This document shows positions 55,151-64,000 of a DNA stretch of 64,000 bases, in pieces (the first letter of the stretch is position 1; each line of letters starts with the position of its first letter). The notes below the pieces were generated by a model, which made no database searches, was not told the DNA's origin, and was given only the letters and a program-made list of their open reading frames with translations. The stretch comes from Larix kaempferi (Eukaryota; Streptophyta; Pinopsida; Pinales; Pinaceae): contig BSBM01000442.1 of assembly GCA_027924585.1 (NCBI GenBank), positions 4,154,001-4,218,000 of the forward strand, given 5' to 3'. The translations under genes and the position numbers were made by a program.

Positions 55151-57614
55151 CTCGTCATGATCCTCTTCCTCTTTCTAAGAGAATCTTCTAGCCATGAGCC
55201 TTCTATAGTATGTTTGATTTGTAAGTATTCTTGTTGAACATTGATCATTTGTTCGGTATTCATCATTATTCATGATCTTTCCTACAAATCAAAGTTAATT
55301 ACATGATTAGTAATACTTCATAATCATCAAATCATGTTGACATTATAACCTATTATGCATACAAATATGATTCACATAGTTATGCAACTCTCTTGACCAA
55401 TACTTTGGCACAACACTTGTACATATCCTGTATGCATACAGTGGCTATCTAGATGCCTTCCATCTCTACCAGAACATACTATCAAGAGCGTGCATAGCTC
55501 TCAGCATGTCAGCAAAGAGGTTTCATTCTAGACAAGCAACAATGGAATGTTTGTCCAACTTACCAATCATATGCATATTAGTAGTATACTGTTCAATGCT
55601 ATATGAATGTTACACAACATGATATATTCTATGAATGCATACAACTACTACGAGCAATATCATTTACTACAGAGATTCAAGAAGTAATTCAAATGACAAT
55701 TTAAATACTTATCTTTTATGGTTGCCTCTTGCTTGATCTCTATTTTGAACTTCTATCCATCCTGGACCACTATGCATGCTTAAGTGTGCACTAGTGTCAT
55801 CATCATGATCTCATACATAATCATACATTCATTAGTATAGTCTTAATACTATCAAAACATTATGTATGGTCATGATCATTTCATACACAGGTATACTTAC
55901 CTAAGATCCTAACACAAAGTAGGATTCTAACTGATATAGGAAAACATACCTGGATTATCAAGCTTGGTTATGTCTTAACATACCCAAACAATATCTTCTT
56001 TGTTCTCTTCAATGATTTAGAGACCTTGTGCTAGAACCTGCATATCTCATAGGTTAAGCATAGTAGAACAAAGTCATACATACCTGGTAAGTAGAGCTTC
56101 TATGTGATCAAAGATTATGGATGAGTCTTTGTCTCCATGTCATCATGGTCATAGAACTCGATTTGTATTTCTTGATGTACCTGTATCTTGTTAGCAAACA
56201 ACATCATCCTCATACAACACCACAAGTGAATTAGTACAATCATAAGTGTCATAACCCTAATCAATGAATGTCTTCTATCACTCACATGTATTCATTATCA
56301 AACAATCATAATTGTACTAACCTCAATAACATGAAGACAAACATATTATGAACTTAATCAAGAATCAGATTTCAACACATACCTGTAACTTCTCAAGTCA
56401 TACCTAACGAGTAGTCTTCTTATGTAAGGCCTTAGCCTTATCTCCCCCTGAAACTGGATCTAGATTTGGATTAGGGTTTTTCAGAGAAACCCTAAAAATT
56501 CAAATTTTGAATTTCAAACTTCTGAATGGATGAAAAGATGTGGCTTGCTGAGCTGATCAAGTTGGTATACTTCAATTTTGCAAACTGTAAAATTTGACTC
56601 CTCAAAATGGCCTTTGAAACTTCTAGATTCATTGGACAGGACCCCGAACTAGGGTTTGATAAAGACCACCCTTCTGCCCAATCAAAAGGTTTGATCCAAA
56701 GATCTAAAATTCAATTTTTCTAAGGAGCATCCATCCGTGGTCACAGATTTCAAAAATTCCCGCTTTTGCAGAAGCCCTAATTTTCCACCTTTCCGATCAA
56801 AATCCTGAACTAGGGTTTGATCAAACCCGGCCTTTTGCCCAACCAAAAAAATTGATCTTGGTCTCTAAATTTCGATTTTGGTAAGGAGAATTCATCCATG
56901 GAAACTGATTCAGAAAATTCCAACTTTCTCCAAAGCCCTAAATTCCCACAGTAGTCATAAGCCAAAAATGAAGGTGCTCAAAATCCAATTCTGTTTTGAC
57001 AGAAATATGCACCTGATTTTTTCTGATGCATCTCTGAAATTACGAATCCAAAGGGTCTGAAAATTCTACCTATGGTAGCTTGACCTGTCATCTTTCCAAC
57101 CCCATAGGTCTAACCTCAATTGGATTCTCAGAGAGAGAGTTATGCCAAGTGTCGCAATGTGACCTATTTATGGGATAAAACAGGAGAGCAAACTTGTACA
57201 GTGTGCCATGTGTCACTGGTTCAACTTCGGCCTCTAAAAAAATTACCTGAGAAACCAAATTCCGTGCAATACCTGCCACTTTTTGTGAAATTTCATTTGA
57301 AGCTTCCTATCCCGAGATATGACCTTTTTTCCCAGGTCACCTGTTTATGACTGAGATCTGGAAGAGGCAGAAACCTTAACTTGTACTAATAATAACTCAC
57401 AAAGTAAAATGAATCTGAGGTTTTCCTTTGGACACAAGGTACATGGGGATGTTATCTATGACCTGTAAAGGTTCCTAATCTTGAACCTTCGCCAAAATGG
57501 ATTTATAGTGAAAGTTCCACGATGACTTTCTTTTTCTATATAAAACCCTAACCTTCAAATTGTTGCGAGTGAAGCAAGTGTCGTAAGTGCCATACATTAC
57601 CTTCCTTCATGTTA
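55151..57614 (-). other. Non-coding leader of Copia-B
   Basis: Homologous to 3841-6840 of Copia-A along nearly its whole length. The donor-like AGGTATGT recurs at 55944-55951, 56078-56085 and 56377-56384 at the matching positions; a fourth is mutated near 55979. No gag or integrase motif is seen. Confidence 0.6.
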
Positions 57615-57626
57615 TCTATGATACCA

Positions 57627-58221
57627 TGTTAAGATTTAATATGCTAAGACAAAAAATATCAGCATTACATTCCATTTCACAACAATAGCATATACAGGAT
57701 CACTAAAAGAACAACAAGCACAACATAACCACAAGAGACACAGATTTATCCTGGGAAACCCTCATGGGGTAGAAAACGCAACAAAGCTTCCTCAATATAG
57801 ATGACCAACAAATACAAATATGTAAACCCTAGACATGAGCTCCTTCTCCTCCATAGAATATCTCTCCCTCACCTATGCGCTAATCACAAGTGAGTGTAAT
57901 GTGTGTTAAATGAGGAACACACCTCCTATATTTATACACAACTCCAATTTGTATTTTATATTAATTGGGTCAGCCCCAACTTAACTACTTTACATAATGT
58001 GATAGGGCCGACCCCACTAGGGTGGTCTAATAACCCGTTAACCCACATGAATCATATAGGGATGACCCCCACTAGGTAAGTCTAATAACCCAAGTTACCA
58101 CAATATCCATGGAGGAATAAACATCTTCAGATATACAACAAAGTCCCGTCGGAGGAATGAAACATCTCCGGAATAATAAAGTACACAATATAATATTCTT
58201 AGAAGTTACAACATTTCAACA
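57627..58221 (-). repeat. 5' LTR of Copia-B
   Basis: A 595-bp partner of 30572-31166. The primer site next to it (57615-57626) reads TGGTATCATAGA on the minus strand, initiator-Met-like for its first eight bases but degenerate beyond them. Confidence 0.92.
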
Positions 58222-59425
58222 TGATGATCATGTCGTTGCTTGTATTTGGAATTGGCTCTGTCCAATATGTCATGAACCTGTTGGCGGATGTGCTAAATGC
58301 TCTCGATGAAGTTGTTTGCCTTGTTAGATTTTGACTGGACATGAGCCGAATTGGCCGGAGTGACCACAAAGGGAAGGGCTACGTCGATGGGACATAGTGG
58401 CTGGAATCCCAAGCCCACCTGAAAGGGGCTGTGGTCGGTTGAGCTATGGAGAGATCGGTTATAGTTTTGTTGTACATAGGGTAGGCTCTCATCCCATGTG
58501 CGTGGATGCTTTGAGTTGTACATGCGCATAATGTGTATGATCATCCTGTTGACAACCTCTGTCTAGCCATCAGTTTGGGGATGGAAAGCTGTGGACTTGG
58601 TGAGCTTGGTGTCCAGCATCAACCAAAGGCTGGACCAAAACGTACTGAGGAACCTACTGTCCTGATCTAAGATGATAGACTGTGGGATCCCAAAGTGTAT
58701 GCACACTCGTTCAAACAAGACTTTAGCAGTGGTTTCTGCTGTGATATTCTTCTTGTAGGCCACCATAATGGCCATCTTCAAGAATCTGTCGATGACCATG
58801 AAAACACAGTCATTGCCATGCTTAGTAGAAGGAAGGCTTGCTTGACATGTAATCCATGGAGATGGATTCCCACAATCGACTAGGGGTAGGAAGCGAAGTG
58901 TAGAGGCCTTGCTTCTTTATGGTCGATTTGGCAATGGCACAGGAAGCACAATACCTGATGTACTTCCCGACATCCTTTCGAAGGTTTGGCTAATAGAAAT
59001 ACTTCTGTAGTACTGCCAGTGTCTTCTCGATCCCGAAATGCCCAACGAACTGACTGCAGTGGGCTTCCCAAATCATCTTGGCGCGCTCGCTTGAAGGAAC
59101 ACAATTGGGCCAAGATGGCCAAATTCTGGATCGCTCTTGTAGAGAAGTGGCCAATCAGAAGTCTCGTGCCCACAAGAGTTGAGCACGGTGGTTAACGCTA
59201 TGATCGGTGGTCGGATGAGACATGCTGCAACATTATTGGTGCTTCCCTTCTCGTACTTGATATTCAAATGAAATTGTTGTAGATATGTGGACCACTTCTG
59301 ATGGCGATCATTCTGCAACTTCCCTTGGGTTTGCATGAACTATAGGGGTCGGTGGTTTGTGTGGATGATCGTTTCCTTCTTCAAAATGTAATGCTTCCAT
59401 TGTCGGCAAGCCTACACAATGGAAT
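58222..59425 (-). mobile_element. Array copy 4, right piece (integrase and RNase H), truncated
   Basis: This continues the sequence interrupted at 30571. Frames at 58544-58293 (YNSKHPRTWDESLPYVQQNY), 58799-58563 (ILDQDSRF, catalytic Asp present), 59173-58880 and 59336-59073 (RNase H end and spacer, NDRHQKWSTYLQQFHLNIKY) are pieces of one polyprotein. A deletion removes the segment between DPEFGH and the integrase zinc region. Similarity to copies 1-3 ends exactly at 59425 in the RNase H coding part, at the boundary with the next unit. Confidence 0.88.
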
Positions 59426-60700
59426 TGGTGGACTCCAGGAATGGGTACCTAATTAGGGTAGCTATACCGGGAGTATACTTTAATTATCAACCAGGGTGCG
59501 TACAAACTTAAGAGGTGCTAAGCACTGTATGTGCACTATAGAGTGATCTTTGTCGTTCTAGGTGTTGAATGTTTCTGAAAGGTTTCTTTTGAGGGAAATG
59601 GAAATATTGCTCTAAAACTAAGAAGCTGGAAGGATGCAAATATATAACCTGAATCTGATGAAGACTAATAGATTTATCTTAGGAAATGAAAAACTGGAAA
59701 TTTAGTCTAGGAATAAAATATTGAGAAACTGGAAATTTATTCTAGGAAATAAATACTGAAAGCTGGAAATTTAGTCTAGGAATCAAATACTGAAAGCTGG
59801 AAATTTAGTCTAAGAATTAAATACTGAAAGCTAGTAAATCTGATCTAGGAATCTTAATGCTGAAGAACAATCAAATTCTATCTACCCAATCAAATACCAA
59901 AAGCGATAAAACATTATTCTATTCAAATCAAATGCTGAAATATTCAACTTCCATGTGATCAAACTTAAATAAGGAGAGTATGCGTGAATTTATAAATATG
60001 AATCATTATCTGGAAATAGTATAAAATGATGGAAAATAGATGTGAAATATGCCTACACAGATATACCCTACAGGACTACTGACAGCGTGTTACAGAACTA
60101 CGAAATCAGTATTATCGAACTACAGAGAAAATCATTGAACTGAAATCAAAATTTGCTATTTAAACAATTGTCAAAGTACTTTCACACATCATGATTATTA
60201 AGCCAATTAACAAAACGCATGAGAAATACCTGTGATCAAATATGAGACTCCTGATCTACATATTGAGGGGGCCCTCCCCAACACGTATTTTAGGAGTGAA
60301 AAAGACTTATAAACTCAAGGATTTGAAATAACACTAGCCTTTCATTATCAAAATCGTAACTTCATGTTCCAGGAAAAACTTAAACAGAACTGTCTCGAAT
60401 ATAAAATGTGTTGAAGATTGTTTCTCTAAAATGTCAACAGGCCCCCCTACTATTCAAGAGGTCCCTATTTATTGTTAATTCTAACCTAACTCTACATTGT
60501 AAATGTCGATCCTGGTTAACATGAGCTTTTTCTATAAATCAGGAAAATGTGAGCGCTAAGCCACTCGTGATCTTCAGTCTTTGAGCTTGATCTACTTGTT
60601 GTCTTCCAGATCACCTGCGCCCTGCTCATACATGCCTATTTTCATATAATTAGCACATAAAAATGCCTTTAAGCATAAGAAGAATAATCTCTAAACTACT
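59426..60700. other. Non-coding end of the presumed LTR, with 35-bp repeats
   Basis: At 59680-59860 about five units of 34-36 bp carry CTGGAAATTTA...TCTAGGAAT (starts near 59694, 59729, 59763 and 59797). The rest is AT-rich without recognisable features. By analogy with 39310-40472 it could be the U5/R part, but that is inference. Confidence 0.5.
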
Positions 60701-60887
60701 TTATTAAATAATCAAAACAAATGCATTCTTCCCTACAAACACAGGTATTTCCTTATCCTTTCTTGTGCTTGTGTGGCATAAAAGGGCTATAGAGTACCTA
60801 ATTTTGGGCTCATCATGTCCCCTGAACTTGAAGAAGTCACCCATCCTTGGGTGACACATCCTGTTCTTGGACAACCTCTCTGATATC

Positions 60888-63049
60888 CTAGGAAACAACT
60901 CGAGGAGTCCTTGCCTGTCTATAATAGCCCTGGGTCTGGTCATCTTTGGCCCATGCTCTTTTTTCCTCCTCTTCATCGATCTGTTCTTTGATGGTCAGAG
61001 GGAGAAAGAATGGTGGACTTAGTTTCATGCCTATCCACCTGAACGGGTGCTTTATTAAAGATTCTCTGTACAACTTAGCCCCAGTGAGTGCAGTTTCTAG
61101 CATGAGGGGGGAGTGAGGCTCCCTCTTCTTCAAATCTTGTGAGATTCTTGTCCACCTCTCACTGATGGCTTCTTTAACTTCTTTTTAGGTGCATTGAGTG
61201 GTGAGGTCGAAATGTGCTATGGCCTCCTGTTGTTTTTCAAGAAGGATAGGAATTAAATCCTCATCTGTGGTGATGGCATGGTGGTCTTGAATTACTTTCT
61301 CAGGATGAGTTGCCTCAACCCTGATCCATAGCGGGTTTTGCCATTCCTCTACAAGGTAGAGATGAGCATCTTGGGCTCTCTCTATCTCATGGTTCATCCA
61401 AGAGCATATTGCTCTTAATTGGAAGTCACCCATGTAGGGATTCGACGACCAGTTGGGTGAGATTGGTACCATGAAGTTATTCTGGAAAAATTCACATAAT
61501 TGTTCTTTCTCTAATTCTATGCAGCCCAGAGAGGTGTCTACGAACTCCTTTGGAGTGTTTAATTCTAAAGGTAGGCCTTGCTTTAGCCTCTGTAAATGTA
61601 ACTTTCCCCACTTCTCCCTTAGGTAAACTGTGTAGATCCTGGATGGTGGTCTAAGTCCCAATATATCATCATAAATTTTAGTAGTGGTGGTCAAGGTATC
61701 CTCCAACTGTCGGATTCTTTGGTCTCTCTGAGCCAACTCCTCCTGGGCTTGGCCCAATTTCTCTTTTAGTGCTAAATTTTGTTGCTACACTAGCTTTAAT
61801 TCTCCTGCATGTTGCATCTTTAATATTTGGGTCTTTTCATGCACAAATGGTGGGGATGCTGGTGAAGCTGGCTGGCTTCTTTGGATCCTCGCTTCAATTT
61901 TTAAGGCAGATAGCTCCTCTTAGACTTTTGCTAGTTCGGCCAATTCCTTAGTCAGCTGGTCATTGATTCTAGTGCTTACATTTTCATCAGCAAGGTTCCA
62001 CTAGAAGGCATCCTCTTCTGTAGGTGTAGAAGGGTCATCCTGTTCTGCCCTGAAATCTTTAGAGTCAGATAAGTCTTGAATTACGGGGCTAGACTCTTTT
62101 TCTTCCTTCTTTGTATGCTTTCTTTTGGGCTGCTGTGCCAACCTTCTACTTTGTCATTTTGACCCTTGCTTGTTGGAAGAAACCCCTGAGTCTTTTGGGC
62201 GAGAGGCATCCTTGGAATGCTTGATTCTGATCAAAGTGTCATCCATGACCTCGTTGTCACTGTCCAGGTCAATTTTGCGCTTATTTCCCGATGCAGAGGT
62301 GGATTTTTCTTTTGATCCAGCGGCTAGGGGTATGACAGGATTAGGCGTGCCTCTCATCCTTTGCACGTATTTAGCTGAGACCAACACAAATTCCTGCCAT
62401 GAGAGCTCTTGAATTTGCACCATCAATTCTCACAAATTATTAACTTGATCAGTCCATGGTGAGCCAATGCATCCTCCTTCCCTTACACTACCTTCTTGTT
62501 CATATCCCCGAGAGACTGAAGATGGTAGTAGGGAACGCTGATATTCTTAATTGGTGTAATATGGCCCCTATGTCTTAGAAGCTCCAAAATTCTGAAGTGG
62601 AAGATCGAGATGTAGTTAAGTCTTTCTGTGCACTTTATATATCTCAGGACCACGGAAGCTATCTCGTCCAAGGGCGCAGGCATGGTGTTTCTTTTGACCC
62701 CATTCTTGTCTTCCTCGTAATTTCTCCCCTGCTCAAAGAAAGATGATTTTTCCCTTTGGTTAGCTTCCCTATAGTCTCTTCCCCAATGTAGCCCCATGGG
62801 AAATCCTGTATACTTCGCAATTGCTTCCTCATCGAGCTTGAGGCGTAGTCCCCTTATCCGAGTGACATACTGTTCATCCTTTATGTGTTTTAAGTTCCGG
62901 GCAAATTCTAAGGCTACTTCAGTATTGGATCCTCTCAGTCCCGAGATAAAGGGCATCCATCCCGTTGCGCGGAGGATGGCCAACACTTGTGGGTTTTCAT
63001 AGATAGGTGTGTGGTCCTCTGGCTCACTCTTTTTGAATCCTTTTGTCAT
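60888..63049 (-). pseudogene. Second LTR-borne-type reading frame (about 720 codons, broken)
   Basis: It starts with MTKGFKKSEPEDHTPIYENP at 63049, just after the acceptor-like TTTGAAACTCAG. A 188-codon N-terminal domain (ILRATGWMPFISGLRGSNTE, RIRGLRLKLDEEAIAKYTGF, YISIFHFRILELLRHRGHIT) ends at 62483. The frame shifts, then runs 62426-62154 (Lys/Ser-rich, NKRKIDLDSDNE), through a heptad-rich coiled coil around 61970-61680, and a C-terminal part at 61757-61185 and 61133-60888. Several stops interrupt it. The N-terminal pattern resembles the putative plant transposon protein domain found beside plant retroelements, from memory only. It is neither Gag nor Pol. Confidence 0.6.
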
Positions 63050-63109
63050 CTCTGAGTTTCAAAAATAATCAATCAAACCACAAAGCTCTGAGTGGTGGAC
63101 GACTTACCC

Positions 63110-63849
63110 ATCTGGTTGCGATTGATCACAGGCTTGTGGGCACCTTGTTGGTTGAGTGGTGATACAAACTTCCAGTTTTCTTGCTTCCCGAGAAGCTTGC
63201 ATTTCCAAATTGGGTCCTCTTGTATATTCTGCTACCTTATTTAGCTATTTTTATGCACTCATCTTGATCATTGTGCATCATGTTTGTTGTCTTATGCATT
63301 TCTTTTCATTATTGCACACTGCATTCCTTTCCATCATTGTACATTGCATTGATGCTTTGATCATCAGGGGATATAGTAGTGAGATGCAGAGATCGTCATT
63401 CTCTGACATGTCTAAGTTAGGTCATCATGATTTAGTGAGGTTACTCTGAACTGTGCCACCTAAATGTCTTAAAAGCTATCCTCAGATTTGAAAAATAACC
63501 ATTTTGTGAGGAGAATGATTTGATTCGAAAATAAAACAAAGAGTTCAGCGATTTCCTGCTATGCTAGCGTACCTGAGTGTATGATGCGAGTTTGATTGTA
63601 TGGGAACGGGATTCCATAGTAGATTTCATCTGCGTCTGTAGTTATTTTTGTCATTTCAGTAGTTATGCCTTTTATGATTTCTTTCTGTCGGTTCTCTTGA
63701 AATTTGTTTTATTTGCTTGCTTGAATTTTTGTGCAAGTTTGGTTGATTTGACCTCTAATTGTGTTCAACGTAGCTTTGTAATGGTTCTTCGAACTTGGTT
63801 GATTTGATTTCTATAGTGCTAGATTTTTTCATTGGAATTTGATTGCTAG
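63110..63849. other. Upstream region of the minus-strand frame
   Basis: AT-rich, no coding evidence. On the minus strand a donor-like GGGTAAGTC (63101-63109) lies close before the frame start. The distance to the acceptor-like site (about 56 bp) is short for a plant intron, so the pair is doubtful. Confidence 0.3.
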
Positions 63850-64000
63850 CTCTCTTGATTTCTTCGTTGTTGAATTTTGCTGGCTCGCTTGGAATTGGCT
63901 TTGTTGTTCTTTTGCTGGCTCTCTTGATTTCTTTGCTGCTGAAATTTGCTGGCTTGCTTGAAATTTGCTTGTTATTCTTTTGTTGTCTCTCTTGATTTCT
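63850..64000. repeat. 68-69-bp tandem repeat at the window end
   Basis: TCTCTTGATTTCTT recurs at 63851, 63920 and 63988, each followed by TTGCTGGCT/GCTTGGAATTT-like sequence. The array continues past the window. It lies upstream of the minus-strand frame at 63049. Confidence 0.75.

Larger units (their letters stand above)
30572..58221 (-). mobile_element. Ty1/copia LTR retrotransposon (Copia-B), split by the Tat-like element
   Basis: LTRs are 30572-31166 and 57627-58221 (595 bp each, TGTTAAG...TTTCAACA). About 5% of bases differ in the first 245 bp compared by eye. Removing the insertion 33717-54429 leaves a 6.9-kb element with the layout of Copia-A: tandem repeats after RNase H, RT/RNase H only, and a long leader without gag or integrase. 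The LTRs of A and B share the TATA box and a duplicated GGGCCGACCCC block but differ elsewhere, so they are sister subfamilies. Confidence 0.92.
59426..64000 (-). mobile_element. Presumed large LTR of another retroelement, running off the window
   Basis: A sharp boundary at 59425/59426 truncates the chromovirus copy. The new sequence starts TGGTGGACTCC, compatible with an LTR terminus; GGAAT (59421-59425) would be its target duplication. No RT, integrase or gag is seen in 4.6 kb. Instead there is one long minus-strand frame 1.4 kb from the edge, as in the giant LTRs. The second copy lies beyond the window, so LTR status is unproven. Confidence 0.45.

Overview
The window looks like heterochromatic, transposon-dominated DNA of a land plant. 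It holds plant-type Ty1/copia and Ty3/gypsy retrotransposons with initiator-Met-tRNA-like primer sites, a CACTA terminus, tRNA-derived SINE-like pieces and a LINE RNase H relic. I see no intact host gene. The very large nested elements fit a big-genome seed plant, perhaps a gymnosperm, but that is inference. Every coding region has stops or frameshifts, so all are called pseudogenes.

Layout. 1-577 is unassigned. 583-7459 is a complete-ended but coding-poor copia element (Copia-A, minus strand, 607-bp LTRs, target duplication CTAAT). 7465-13914 is intergenic, with SINE-like pieces and a CACTA-like element ending at 12757 that carries non-CACTA sequence including a LINE-type RNase H. 13920-30571 plus 58222-59425 is a head-to-tail array of one chromovirus-like Ty3/gypsy element (minus strand). 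Neighbouring copies share LTRs: LTR1-int1-LTR2-int2-LTR3-int3-LTR4-int4. Copy 4 is split by Copia-B (30572-58221, minus strand), a relative of Copia-A. Copia-B is itself split inside its reverse transcriptase by a 20.7-kb Tat-like Ty3/gypsy element (33717-54429, plus strand, perfect target duplication CTCTG). The remnant of copy 4 stops at 59425, where a fourth unit (59426 to beyond 64000, minus strand) begins.

The outstanding object is the 33717-54429 element. Its LTRs are about 6.76 kb each, almost as long as its 7.2-kb internal region. Each LTR holds a gene-like unit of its own: a TATA-like box, a short 5' exon, a 793-bp intron, and a reading frame of about 1,105 codons (basic N-terminus, helical domain, coiled coils, Ala/Ser-rich tail). 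A second TATA box and a polyadenylation signal follow this frame and probably serve the element itself, which would put the passenger gene in U3. The internal region has Gag, then protease, an extra RNase H, reverse transcriptase, a native RNase H that has lost its catalytic residues, and integrase. The extra RNase H lies before the reverse transcriptase. The unit at 59426-64000 carries another long coiled-coil frame at a similar distance from its presumed LTR end, so LTR-borne genes may be a recurring feature of an element group here.

All boundaries, target duplications and divergence figures were read by eye. Family names rest on motif recognition and no database search was possible.
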